Notes: generated by a model not told the origin, from the sequence alone. A stretch of 64,000 nucleotides of DNA from Martinezella lusitana (GCF_900094565.1 NZ_FMAF01000011.1:62001-126000), one strand, 5' to 3'; numbered from the stretch's first letter, positions 25,845-34,164 are shown. Program-made: numbers and translations.

Positions 25845-26322
25845 GGTCTTCCTCCCCATGTCCAAGTAGGGACCCTCCACAGCATGCTGTCGTGTCGAAG
25901 GTCGACGTGCCTAAGATGGCGGCCGATCGTTTCAGCTCGATCGCCGCATTTGAAAGCAGCCCCAGCAGGGGTGCATCTGAAACCAGGACACCGCGCTGCA
26001 GGTGCTCCTCCGCCTCGACAAGCAGGCCATCTGCCCGTCCAAGATGGGAGAGTGCGTGGCCCTGCCCCGCGAGACCGCGCAAGCCCGCAAGCGAGGAACG
26101 GACGGATCGCTTTATCTCTGTGGCGCGATTGGCGAGTTCTCCAATCAAGAGGCGCATGCTCTTCTCCCTCAATGCCATATGCATGAAGGAGTAGATCGCG
26201 AGGAGCTCGCCATATGTCCTGACGAGCGCCTCGAGGCATGCGCGCGCCTCCGGCGATGGAACCGAACCCACGAGCGCTTCACAGCGGAAGCCGCCGAAAA
26301 CGGTGCCTCCGCTGGCCATCAT
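25816..26322 (-). CDS. Hypothetical helical protein
   Basis: A 168-residue protein that I do not recognise. It is predicted to be mostly helical (EARACLEALVRTYGELLAIY, then LIGELANRATEIKRSVRSSL) with a short Cys-Cys-containing tail (TTACCGGSLLGHGEEDH). Its ATG overlaps the stop of the AKR gene (ATGA), and its end overlaps the start of the MBL gene by 29 bases. That coupling is the best evidence that it is real. A role as a partner of the AKR or MBL enzyme is possible. Confidence 0.6.
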   Translation of the reverse strand: MMASGGTVFGGFRCEALVGSVPSPEARACLEALVRTYGELLAIYSFMHMALREKSMRLLIGELANRATEIKRSVRSSLAGLRGLAGQGHALSHLGRADGLLVEAEEHLQRGVLVSDAPLLGLLSNAAIELKRSAAILGTSTFDTTACCGGSLLGHGEEDHGNAFDLGA

Positions 26323-27362
26323 CGTACAGCCGTCGGCAGCGGAGCGTTTGACGGAAGAAGGCTCGCCTCAGTCAAAGCGTCCCAAAATGCAGCGGGTATT
26401 GTCTCGTTGATCGCCTTGACGTTCTGCTCGACTTCCAATGCGCTCTTTGCACCCATGACCAGCGTGGCCACTGCCGGATGCGCATAGACGAATTGCATCG
26501 CCGCTGCAGGCAAGCTCACCGCATATCTTAAGCAAATGCTCTCGATGGCCTTGACCTTTTCGACGACGGCCGCCGGAACCTTGCCGTAATCGTAAGTGGC
26601 CGCGGGACCGCTTACGCCGGTCGCGAGGATCCCGGAATTGAAGATCCCGCCGGCGATCACGGAGACGTTCCGCTGGAGCAACTCGTCGAACGCGGCCTCA
26701 AGCGGGGCATGATTCAAAAGGGTGTAGCGGCCGGCGATCAACGAGCAGTCGATCGGAAATTCACGGGCGACACCCACGACAGACTCGGTCTCGTTGACAC
26801 CCAGACCAATGGCCGATACGGCTCCGCTGGAGCGAAGTTCGTCCAGTGCCTTGTAACCGGAGGCCCGCAACTGGTTCCAATAGAATTCGCTCTGGTCGCC
26901 GTGCCATGCCCGACCAACGTCATGCACGAGAAGAACGTCAATATAGTCTAGGCCGAGGCGCTGTTGGCTGTCTTCGAATGCACGCATCACGCCGTCATAG
27001 GTGTAATCGTAGGTATCGAGAAACGGAAGCGGGTCGATCCACTCGATGCCGTAGACGGTCTCTAACTTCTTCGTCCTGCTTGCGGGCTTCAATACGCGTC
27101 CGACTTTGGTGCTTACCACCACGTTTTCGCGCAGCTTGTTCGCCCTGAGGGCATGGCCAAGATAATGCTCCGACTTGCCGAATCCATACATCGGCGCGCA
27201 ATCGAAATAGCGGATGCCGGCCGCATACCCGGCGAGGATCGTCGCTTCGAATTCGTCGTAGGAGACATCGGCGTTGAAGCCAGAGAGCGGCACTGTGCCT
27301 AGCCCAAGCGAAGTTACCTGCACTTTGCTTTTTCCGAGCGGCCTAGTTTCAAGTTCGGTCAT
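26319..27362 (-). CDS. Aldo/keto reductase, aldose 1-dehydrogenase type
   Basis: A 347-residue AKR of the L-fucose/D-threo-aldose dehydrogenase type. The tetrad is visible as Asp and Tyr in RYFDCAPMYGFGKSEH, Lys in VVSTKVGR and His in VLLVHDVG. Members oxidise aldoses to lactones with NAD(P). The start is the ATG at 27362, where homology begins. The open frame running back to 27629 crosses an operator and the sua5 end and is not coding. It is paralogous to the AKR at 30971-32005 along its whole length. It is the first gene of its own operon, preceded by operator A. Confidence 0.9.
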   Translation of the reverse strand: MTELETRPLGKSKVQVTSLGLGTVPLSGFNADVSYDEFEATILAGYAAGIRYFDCAPMYGFGKSEHYLGHALRANKLRENVVVSTKVGRVLKPASRTKKLETVYGIEWIDPLPFLDTYDYTYDGVMRAFEDSQQRLGLDYIDVLLVHDVGRAWHGDQSEFYWNQLRASGYKALDELRSSGAVSAIGLGVNETESVVGVAREFPIDCSLIAGRYTLLNHAPLEAAFDELLQRNVSVIAGGIFNSGILATGVSGPAATYDYGKVPAAVVEKVKAIESICLRYAVSLPAAAMQFVYAHPAVATLVMGAKSALEVEQNVKAINETIPAAFWDALTEASLLPSNAPLPTAVR

Positions 27363-27533
27363 GTGATCATCCCTAGATGTCGATAGGAGGCGTCGAAGCG
27401 ATGTAGCTTCCGCCATGCCGTCATTGTTCGGGTAAAGCCCGTGTCCCAAATGCGTGTCATGTCGCCGGCGTCTGCCGCCAACCACACCAGAAATGCTTGA
27501 TGGACCTCCGTGGCCTGACTCCTCAATCGGCAA

Positions 27534-27556
27534 GGTGTAAGGTATAAGGTCATACC
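27534..27556 (+). promoter_or_regulatory. Operator A of the GGTATRA regulon
   Basis: GGTGTAA and GGTATAA are tandem 7-mers; the second forms a 16-bp inverted pair with TCATACC (GGTATAAGGTCATACC, 27541-27556). It lies about 175 bases upstream of the AKR start at 27362 and just after the sua5-like gene. It is one of seven such sites. Confidence 0.75.
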
Positions 27557-27619
27557 TATAGAGGCAAGCGTTTTTTGCATGCCGCCATCCGCATTTTGCG
27601 AATTGCTTAAAAATGCCGC

Positions 27620-28576
27620 CTACGCGCAACGGGGCGCGGCAGCTCGTCTCAGCCGATCGTTGATTGCCCTGCCAAGGCCAATCAGAGGCACAGGGGCGAA
27701 TGCAATAACGTCACTCGCGCCGGCCAAGGCGTCGGCTTCACTCATGGCGGTGTAGAGGTTGCGGGCAGCTTCCTGAAGGTCACCGGAAGAAGACAGCGTC
27801 AATTGACAGCCCTCGCACTCCGGTCCGAAACCGACCCAGACCATATTGGCGGCAGGACGGTCGACATTCATCTGAACGGCGGCTTCCGGAGCATAATGGC
27901 TCTTTAGCTGGCCTGGTGCCGAGACTTTTTGGGGCCCAGTGTCCTCGTCAATCGGGCCGAGTAAAGCTTCCAGTGCCTCCCGCGGAACTGACCCGTGGCG
28001 TAGAATGATCGGAGATCCGACCAAAGACAGAATAGTCGATTCCAGGCCGTGATCGCATATGTCTTCTTCCACGATTCCCGAAATCCGTCCGTCCAACTGG
28101 CGGACAACTTCCACGAAGCGGGTCGAGGTGACCTTCCCGGAACGATTGGCTGAAGGCGCTGCCACCGGAAATCCGACGGCCCGGATCAGCCGTTGGGCGA
28201 CACTCGACGAGGGAAATCGGATTGCGACATTTTTCATGCCCGCGGTAACTGCGGTTGCGAGCCCCGCGTCTTCCCGCTTTGGCAGGAGCAATGTCAGAGG
28301 TCCCGGCCAAAAGCTGGCAGCAGCCAACTCTGCCTCCGGATTGAAATGTGCCATCCTGCGCGCCATTTCCACGTCCGAAACGTGGATAATCAGGGGATTA
28401 TGCCGCGGGCGTCCTTTGGCTTCATAGATGCGCTCGATCCCGGCGGGGCTGCTGGCGTCCGCGCCGAGCCCGTAAACCGTCTCCGTCGGAAACGCGACAA
28501 CTTCGCCATTTCGCATGAGCCGGGCGGCAGCTTCAATCGCGCTGTCGCTGACGTCAAAATGACGGGTGGTGGCCAT
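27620..28576 (-). CDS. Sua5/YrdC-family L-threonylcarbamoyladenylate synthase
   Basis: A 318-residue, full-length Sua5-type protein. The YrdC domain has PTETVYGLGADA, the KxR-type motif KGRPRHNPLIIHV and APSANRSGKVTST. A C-terminal Sua5 domain follows (KSHYAPEAAVQ and WVGFGPECEG regions). The family makes threonylcarbamoyl-AMP for the t6A37 modification of tRNA, an essential housekeeping step. Finding it between aldo/keto reductase genes in a regulated sugar operon is unexpected. It may be a second, specialised or passenger copy. The ATG at 28576 follows a GGAAAAAAG-like leader. Confidence 0.9.
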   Translation of the reverse strand: MATTRHFDVSDSAIEAAARLMRNGEVVAFPTETVYGLGADASSPAGIERIYEAKGRPRHNPLIIHVSDVEMARRMAHFNPEAELAAASFWPGPLTLLLPKREDAGLATAVTAGMKNVAIRFPSSSVAQRLIRAVGFPVAAPSANRSGKVTSTRFVEVVRQLDGRISGIVEEDICDHGLESTILSLVGSPIILRHGSVPREALEALLGPIDEDTGPQKVSAPGQLKSHYAPEAAVQMNVDRPAANMVWVGFGPECEGCQLTLSSSGDLQEAARNLYTAMSEADALAGASDVIAFAPVPLIGLGRAINDRLRRAAAPRCA

Positions 28577-28631
28577 CTTTTTTCCTCGCGCTGGTTCTGG
28601 AAGGGAGCAGAGATCGATACGACCAAAGCCA

Positions 28632-28695
28632 TTGGCTCAGGAGGCCCGGTTCGGCGTGCCTCCTGACAGCCTCAACGTCGTCCCCGCTGAGCCAA
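28632..28695 (-). other. Two overlapping hairpins between AKR and sua5-like genes
   Basis: TTGGCTCAG (28632-28640) can pair with CTGAGCCAA (28687-28695). TCAGGAGGC (28637-28645) can pair with GCCTCCTGA (28658-28666). Both stems are perfect 9-mers and share four bases, so only one can form fully. This is the geometry of an attenuator or terminator/antiterminator, though no long T-run is visible. Confidence 0.55.
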
Positions 28696-28697
28696 AC

Positions 28698-29678
28698 TCA
28701 GTTCAAGCCGACTACGCTATGCGGCACGTATGGCTCCTCGAGTTCGCGGACCTCGTCGTCGCTTAGCTTGACGGCCAAGGAAGCGACGGCATCCTTCAGA
28801 TGCTGTAGCTTCGTTGCGCCGATTATAGGAGCCGTCACGCCCGCCTTTGTGTTAAGCCACGCCATCGCAACGAGGGATCGCGGGACGTTCTTGTCCTCTG
28901 CAATCTTTGCGACGACGTCTACGACGCGGCGATCCGCCTCGTCCGCGTGACCGTAGAACCGAGCGGTGACATTGTCGGTCTCGGACCTCAAACTGCTTTC
29001 CTCCCAAGGCCGGCTGAGGCGCCCGCGAGCCAGCGGACTGAACGCGATGATCCCCACCCCTTCAGCTTTACAGAGCGGCAACATCTCCCGCTCTTCCTCG
29101 CGATAAAGGAGGTTCATCTGAGCTTGCATCGAAACGAAACGCGACCATCCGGCAGCGTCCGACTTGTAGAGCGCGCGCGCAAATTGCCATGCGTAACAAT
29201 TGCTGGCTCCGATGTAGCGAACCTTGCCGCTTCGAACGAGATCGGTCAGCGCTTCCAGCGTCTCTTCGATCGGGGTCGAATTGTCCCAGAAATGAATTTG
29301 GTAGAGGTCGATGTAGTCGGTCGCCAGCCGCTTGAGGCTGGCCTCAGCCTCCGCGATGATTGCTTTGCGGGAAAGTCCGACCGCATTCGCTCCGTTGCGC
29401 ATCTTGCCGTAGACCTTGGTGGCAATGACAACCTCATCACGCTGCACCATCTCCCTGAGCAGCTTGCCGATGATCTCCTCGCTGGTGCCGTCCGAGTAGG
29501 CATTGGCCGTGTCGAAGCAGTTTATGCCCTGTTCGAGTGCCTCTTTGATAAATGGCCTACTGTCGTCTTCGGACAAGGTCCAAGCATGGTTGCCGCGATC
29601 GGCGACGCCGAAACTCATGCAACCAAGAACCAGTTGCGAAATTTTGAGACCTGACCGGCCAAGCTGACGATATTCCAT
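28698..29678 (-). CDS. Aldo/keto reductase (YajO/MdrA-like)
   Basis: A 326-residue AKR, distinct from the two aldose-dehydrogenase-type paralogues. The tetrad appears as Asp/Tyr in NCFDTANAYSDGTSEE, Lys in VVIATKVYGK and His in YQIHFWDN. The family marker GVGIIAFSPLARGRLSRPW and the NADPH-binding IIGATKLQHLKDAV follow. It starts three bases after the RuBisCO-like gene. It may reduce a short aldehyde or ketose intermediate of the same pathway. Confidence 0.88.
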   Translation of the reverse strand: MEYRQLGRSGLKISQLVLGCMSFGVADRGNHAWTLSEDDSRPFIKEALEQGINCFDTANAYSDGTSEEIIGKLLREMVQRDEVVIATKVYGKMRNGANAVGLSRKAIIAEAEASLKRLATDYIDLYQIHFWDNSTPIEETLEALTDLVRSGKVRYIGASNCYAWQFARALYKSDAAGWSRFVSMQAQMNLLYREEEREMLPLCKAEGVGIIAFSPLARGRLSRPWEESSLRSETDNVTARFYGHADEADRRVVDVVAKIAEDKNVPRSLVAMAWLNTKAGVTAPIIGATKLQHLKDAVASLAVKLSDDEVRELEEPYVPHSVVGLN

Positions 29679-29681
29679 CTG

Positions 29682-30974
29682 TCATCTTCCTTCTGATACG
29701 GTTTTAGAGCCGAACTTGGCGAGCGACTGCGCCAGCTCTGGATGAGATTTGGCATATGCATGGAGATCGATTCCGGCGACCGCGGCATCCCAGGCCGCAC
29801 GAACCGCTCTGACACCTGCCGACGGCCCGCCGGGATGGCTGACGACGCCACCACCACAAAGGTAAAGGTGGTCAAGCGTCTGCTCCGTCCTTCGATAGGT
29901 CTCAGGCGCCTGTCCACCCCATTGACCCGAACAAACGACCGGTAACGGGCGGTCGGCATCACTGAAGATCGGTTTCTGGAGATCATGGAACGACTGAACG
30001 AAAGACGCGTCCGGCTCCCAGTATTTGGCGGCAATGCCGTTGATCTGGAATTGGTCGACGCCGAGAAGTCGCCAAAGCTGTTGGTAGACCGAGAAATCGA
30101 ACCCAAGACCAGGATGTCGGGTGAGAAGATCCCAGCCGTTGCGATGGGCGTGCAAGACAAGGGACGACCGCCGACGCAGGAACAGAAAAGCGCCCATGCC
30201 GATCGAATTGATGTTGATGACAGCGGCGTTTCCACCCTCGCGCACGACCAAGTCGTGCTTGCGAACCATCTCGTCGGGATCGACGTCGGAAATGCCGAAG
30301 GCATACATCACCTTCTTGCCGGTGCGCTGCTCCTGATCCCGGATGATCGGCATGATCGCTTTCACCCGCGCCTCCAACGAGGAGTACGGTGGCGACATCA
30401 GTTTCTCGTCGTCCTTGATGAAGTCGACACCGGACGCGACGAGTTCAGCAACCACCTGCGCCGTTTCGTCCGGGGTGAGGCCGAGCGCGGGCTTGATGAT
30501 CGTGCCGATGATTGGCCTATTGTAGACGCCGGTCAGACGCCGGGAGCCTTCGATCCCAAATTGAGGCCCCGGGTAGACGCCTTCAAACTCTGGAGGCAGC
30601 TGCAGGCCGATGACCCTCAGCCCGGTGAATTCCTTGATCGACCAGACCCCGCCCAATGCAACCGTGGTGACTGCCGCGAGGTCAGTTCCGACGGCCTCCA
30701 GGGGATAGGCGATTGTTGTCTCCGCTCGGTTGAAGACTTCGCCCGCTGCAGGGAGCGAGGGAACCTCGACAGAGTCCAGTTTCTCGAAAGCGACCACGCG
30801 CGCGGCCGCGCGCGCCTTCAGTTGCGGCGTCTCTCCGGGCAGGTCAACAAATGTACCCGTCGACTGGTCGCTTCCGATCTTGACCGCCAAGGCCTCAGCG
30901 CTCCCGGCGGTCTCAATCCGATAGGTGACCAGAATGTCCGAGGGCCTGCGCTGAGCCAGATCCATCGCTATCAT
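29682..30974 (-). CDS. RuBisCO-like protein (form IV; OiaX/OiaT-like)
   Basis: A 430-residue member of the RuBisCO large-chain family. The carbamylated-Lys/Mg triad is intact in GVDFIKDDEKL. Lys175 is kept in GTIIKPALGLT, but Lys177 is Ala. His294/Arg295 are kept in LHAHRNGW. Asn123 of true RuBisCO is Gly (TTVALGGVWS) and His327 is Asn (FQINGIAAKYW), so CO2 fixation is excluded. There is no small subunit or phosphoribulokinase. RuBisCO-like proteins of the apionate pathway (OiaX decarboxylase, OiaT hydrolase) act on 3-oxo-isoapionate 4-phosphate. The nearby LerI/DerI pair favours an OiaX-like decarboxylase giving L-erythrulose 1-phosphate. Its start overlaps the AKR stop. Confidence 0.88.
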   Translation of the reverse strand: MIAMDLAQRRPSDILVTYRIETAGSAEALAVKIGSDQSTGTFVDLPGETPQLKARAAARVVAFEKLDSVEVPSLPAAGEVFNRAETTIAYPLEAVGTDLAAVTTVALGGVWSIKEFTGLRVIGLQLPPEFEGVYPGPQFGIEGSRRLTGVYNRPIIGTIIKPALGLTPDETAQVVAELVASGVDFIKDDEKLMSPPYSSLEARVKAIMPIIRDQEQRTGKKVMYAFGISDVDPDEMVRKHDLVVREGGNAAVININSIGMGAFLFLRRRSSLVLHAHRNGWDLLTRHPGLGFDFSVYQQLWRLLGVDQFQINGIAAKYWEPDASFVQSFHDLQKPIFSDADRPLPVVCSGQWGGQAPETYRRTEQTLDHLYLCGGGVVSHPGGPSAGVRAVRAAWDAAVAGIDLHAYAKSHPELAQSLAKFGSKTVSEGR

Positions 30975-32005
30975 GCCTCCGGAACTGGCGCGGCTTCAGG
31001 GATGAGGCCGGACGACTTCAGGTCGGCCCAGAACGCAGCCGGAACCGGCGTCGAGATCGCGGCGACGTTTGCGGCGACGTGTTCGGGCGCCAGCGCTCCC
31101 TGTACCACCGCGGTCACTGCAGGATGTGCGTAGACAAATTGTGTCGCTGCAGTCGCAAGCGAGACGCCATGGCGCTCGCAGACGGCTTCGAGCGCCTCGA
31201 CCTTGCGGACGATCGCTTCAGGCGCGGGCTGGCAATCGTAGGTGCGGGTGGTTGTCATCGACTTGCTACCCTCGGCGAGGATGCCGGAGTTGTAGATGCC
31301 AGCCGCAATGATACCGATGCCGCGACGCTGCATTTCTGGATAGAAATGGTCGAGAGCGCCGTGGTTGAGCAGGGTGTAGCGCCCGGCGACCATGGAGCAG
31401 TCGAGATCAAATTCCTCTGCCACCTGCAGGACCGACGCGGTTTCATTGACGCCGAGGCCGATGGCCTTCACGGAGCCTGTGCTGCGCAGCTCGTCACACG
31501 CCTTGTAACCGCTCGATCTCAGCGCCGAAAGGTGGGTGCTATACGCCTCGCGGTGCCATTCGCCGCTCACGTCGTGGAGATAGAGGATGTCAATGTGGTC
31601 CATACCCAGGCGCTGCTGGCTATCTTCGAAAGCGCGCATGATGCCGTCATAGGAATAGTCGTAGTCATCGACAAATGGCAGCGCCTTCACCCAGTCGATG
31701 CCGTAAAGGCTCTCGGCGCGCTTTGCGCGGCTTTCCGGCTTGAGTATCCGCCCCGCCTTGGTGCTGACCACGACCTTGCCGATGAGATCGTTGTTGCGAA
31801 GGACATGGCCGAGGGAATGCTCGGACTTTCCAAGGCCGTAAAGGGGCGCGGTGTCGAAATAGCGGACACCCAAGTCGTATGCCTTGAGGACGACCGCCTC
31901 GAAAGTCTGGAAGCTCACATCGACATTGCACCCACCGAGCGGCGAGGTACCCAGCCCTAGCGAGGTCAGCGTCACATCGGTCTTTCCAACTTTTCTCTTC
32001 AACAT
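30971..32005 (-). CDS. Aldo/keto reductase, aldose 1-dehydrogenase type
   Basis: A 344-residue AKR, full-length paralogue of the enzyme at 26319-27362. The shared sequence includes DTAPLYGLGKSEHSLGH, VVSTKAGRILKP and AFEDSQQRLGMDHIDILYLH. The tetrad Asp, Tyr, Lys, His is intact. The start at 32005 (AGGATCG upstream) is preferred over the longer frame that overlaps the binding-protein gene. It follows the binding protein gene after a strong hairpin and overlaps the RuBisCO-like gene by four bases. Likely role: NAD(P)-dependent oxidation of the imported sugar to its lactone. Confidence 0.9.
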   Translation of the reverse strand: MLKRKVGKTDVTLTSLGLGTSPLGGCNVDVSFQTFEAVVLKAYDLGVRYFDTAPLYGLGKSEHSLGHVLRNNDLIGKVVVSTKAGRILKPESRAKRAESLYGIDWVKALPFVDDYDYSYDGIMRAFEDSQQRLGMDHIDILYLHDVSGEWHREAYSTHLSALRSSGYKACDELRSTGSVKAIGLGVNETASVLQVAEEFDLDCSMVAGRYTLLNHGALDHFYPEMQRRGIGIIAAGIYNSGILAEGSKSMTTTRTYDCQPAPEAIVRKVEALEAVCERHGVSLATAATQFVYAHPAVTAVVQGALAPEHVAANVAAISTPVPAAFWADLKSSGLIPEAAPVPEA

Positions 32006-32033
32006 GATGGTCGATCCTATTTCCCTGGTGTAA

Positions 32034-32060
32034 GGCGGACGGCCGTATGGGCCGTCCGCC
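32034..32060 (-). other. Intercistronic hairpin after binding-protein gene
   Basis: A perfect 11-bp stem, GGCGGACGGCC with GGCCGTCCGCC, closes a five-base loop. It lies nine bases after the stop codon of the binding-protein gene. It lacks a T-run, so stabilisation or partial attenuation is the likelier role. Confidence 0.68.
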
Positions 32061-32069
32061 GTTGTCCGA

Positions 32070-33068
32070 TTACATGTACTTCTCGACATTGGTGGAATCG
32101 AGCACGAGCCACGGCACGACGTAGTCCTTCTCGGTGCCGCCCTTCCATTCCATCAGCGAGCCCCAGATTTCGGACTGCGGCTTGTAGCTCTCGCCCTTGA
32201 TCGCCCGCAGTGCGAGGTCGACCGCGCCCTGGCCTTCGGCGCGGGCGTACTTGTAGAGGCTGACCGCCATCTCGCCCTTCTTCACGGCGCGCTTTGCGTC
32301 CGGAATGCCGTCGATCGCAAGAACGGGAACGGTCTTGAGATCGATGCCGGCGCTCTTCATGGCTTCGATCGCGCCAAGCGCCATCTCGTCGTTTTCCGCA
32401 AGGACGCCGTTGATCTCACCCGGGTGTGCGAGCAACCAGTTCTCCATGAGCGCCTGACCCTCGGCGCGGCTCCAGTTGCCTGTCTTGTCTTCGATGAGCT
32501 TGAGGTTCGGGAACTTGGCGAGACCAGCGTCGATGCCTGCGCGGCGCTCGATCTGGGCCGACTGGCCGATCGGACCCTCCATGAGGACGACGTTGCCGCC
32601 GTTCGGAAGGCGCTTGGCGAGTTCCTCAGCGATGATCTGGCCGCCTTCGGTATCGTTAACGATGATGGACGCGGTGTATTTCGTCGACTTGGTCTTGAGC
32701 GCCGACACGATAAGCGGGATTTTCGCTTCGGCGGCCTTTTCGATCGGCGGCGCCGAGGCCTCGAGGTCGAACGGTGACATGATGATCGCGTTGAATTGTT
32801 GGGTGATCGCTGTGTCGATCTGGTTCGCCTGTGTCAGTGGATCATACTTGCCGTCGAAAACGGTGATCTCGACCTCGCCCGATTTGACGGCGGGATGGTT
32901 CTGGATTTCCGTCGACCAAGCCTTCATGTACTCGCCGGACTCACCGAACGAGAGAGCCGCGATCCGAATTTTGTCCTGCGCGAAGGCGAAGTTCCCGCCA
33001 GCCAACGTCGCTACGGCGATTGCCATACCCACACCCGCATTGAGCAGGTTCCTCCTAGACATCTGCAT
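32070..33068 (-). CDS. Periplasmic sugar-binding protein of ABC transporter
   Basis: A 332-residue RbsB-type binding protein. The twin-arginine-like start MSRRNLLNAGVGMAIAVA leads into a hydrophobic signal with cleavage near NFAFAQD. Fold markers are AALSFGESGEYMKAW, NAIIMSPFDLEASAPPI and VLAENDEMALGAIEAM. GAGGAG precedes the ATG by eight bases. Unusually for CUT2 operons it is third, after ATPase and permease. Operator F at the head of the operon and the following AKR/RuBisCO-like genes tie its cargo to that pathway. Confidence 0.92.
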   Translation of the reverse strand: MQMSRRNLLNAGVGMAIAVATLAGGNFAFAQDKIRIAALSFGESGEYMKAWSTEIQNHPAVKSGEVEITVFDGKYDPLTQANQIDTAITQQFNAIIMSPFDLEASAPPIEKAAEAKIPLIVSALKTKSTKYTASIIVNDTEGGQIIAEELAKRLPNGGNVVLMEGPIGQSAQIERRAGIDAGLAKFPNLKLIEDKTGNWSRAEGQALMENWLLAHPGEINGVLAENDEMALGAIEAMKSAGIDLKTVPVLAIDGIPDAKRAVKKGEMAVSLYKYARAEGQGAVDLALRAIKGESYKPQSEIWGSLMEWKGGTEKDYVVPWLVLDSTNVEKYM

Positions 33069-33123
33069 TTCATATTCTCCTCTGGTTTAAGATACGTCCG
33101 GACGCGACACGCTGGGCCGGACA

Positions 33124-33149
33124 TTGTCGCCGGCCTTCCCCGGCGGCAA
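33124..33149 (-). other. Intercistronic hairpin between permease and binding-protein genes
   Basis: TTGTCGCCGG pairs with CCGGCGGCAA (one G-U pair, six-base loop) 15 bases after the permease stop. It may protect the permease message or reset transcription ahead of the binding-protein gene. Confidence 0.5.
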
Positions 33150-33163
33150 TTTCGGGATTGGTC

Positions 33164-34126
33164 TTATTTGCGGATTTGGTCGGCGATGACCGCGACCACG
33201 ATGATCGTGCCCTTGAGGACTTGCTGGTAGTATGAAGACACGCCCATGAGGTCCATGCCGTTGTTGATCGTGCCGATGATGAGCGCGCCGATCAGTGTGC
33301 CGAGCAGCGATCCGCGGCCGCCCGCAAGGCTCGTCCCGCCGATCACGACGGCGGCGATCGCGTCAAGCTCATAACCGATGCCCGCTTGCGGCAGCGCAGC
33401 GGTGGTGCGAGCCGTCAGGACAAGCCCCGCAAGACCAGCCAGGAGGCCCGAGATCACATAGGTCGCACCGACGATCACCTTGGTGGAAATGCCGCTCGTG
33501 CGAGCCGCCTTCTCGTTGCCGCCAACTGCGTACACATAACGGCCGAAAGTCGTATAGTTTAAAACGGTCCATCCAATCAGGAACACGACGAACAGGATGA
33601 CGATCGGTACCGGGATATACATGATCTGCCCGGAGCCGATCCACTTGAAGGGATCCGACAGATTCGGGATGGGGCGTCCTTCCGAAAAGATCAAGGTGAG
33701 ACCGCGGGCCACGCTCAACATGCCAAGCGTCACTACGAACGGCGGGACCTTGACCGCGGCAACAAGCACGCCATTCACCAAGCCGAGGCCGGCTCCCGCC
33801 GCGAGACCCGCAAAGATACCGAAAAGCACGAACTGCTCGTTGGTCTCCGTTACGAGGCTGGCGGCGATCATGCCCGCGAGCGCCATTACGGAGCCGACCG
33901 ATAGGTCGATGCCCTTAGTAAGGATGACGAAGGTCACTCCGATCGCCAGAATGCCGTTGATCGACGACTGGCGAACGAGATTCAGCCAATTCAACCATGT
34001 CATGAAGTACTGGTTCGCGAACGCGAAGAACGCGACGATCAGGAAAAACACGAGAACGATGCTGAACTGCCTGATCATTTCCCCGGCGCGGAAGTTTCCG
34101 GGCTTCGCCGCAGCGATGGTATTCAT
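33164..34126 (-). CDS. CUT2-family sugar ABC transporter permease
   Basis: A 320-residue RbsC-type permease with the conserved TKGIDLSVGSVMALAGMI helix and the hallmark AAVVIGGTSLAGGRGSLLG. Roughly eight to ten membrane segments are expected. It lies 38 bases after the ATPase gene. A single permease in this operon suggests a homodimeric channel working with the binding protein at 32070-33068. Confidence 0.94.
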   Translation of the reverse strand: MNTIAAAKPGNFRAGEMIRQFSIVLVFFLIVAFFAFANQYFMTWLNWLNLVRQSSINGILAIGVTFVILTKGIDLSVGSVMALAGMIAASLVTETNEQFVLFGIFAGLAAGAGLGLVNGVLVAAVKVPPFVVTLGMLSVARGLTLIFSEGRPIPNLSDPFKWIGSGQIMYIPVPIVILFVVFLIGWTVLNYTTFGRYVYAVGGNEKAARTSGISTKVIVGATYVISGLLAGLAGLVLTARTTAALPQAGIGYELDAIAAVVIGGTSLAGGRGSLLGTLIGALIIGTINNGMDLMGVSSYYQQVLKGTIIVVAVIADQIRK

Positions 34127-34164
34127 TACTCAAGTCCTCCCGTGAATGGGGCTATGACCGCTCA

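Noticed and set aside
27362..27629. N-terminal extension of the aldo/keto reductase
   Set aside because: It has no AKR homology, crosses operator A and runs into the sua5-like gene.
29985..31133. Long plus-strand open frame opposite the RuBisCO-like gene
   Set aside because: No family features; the opposite strand carries an unmistakable protein.
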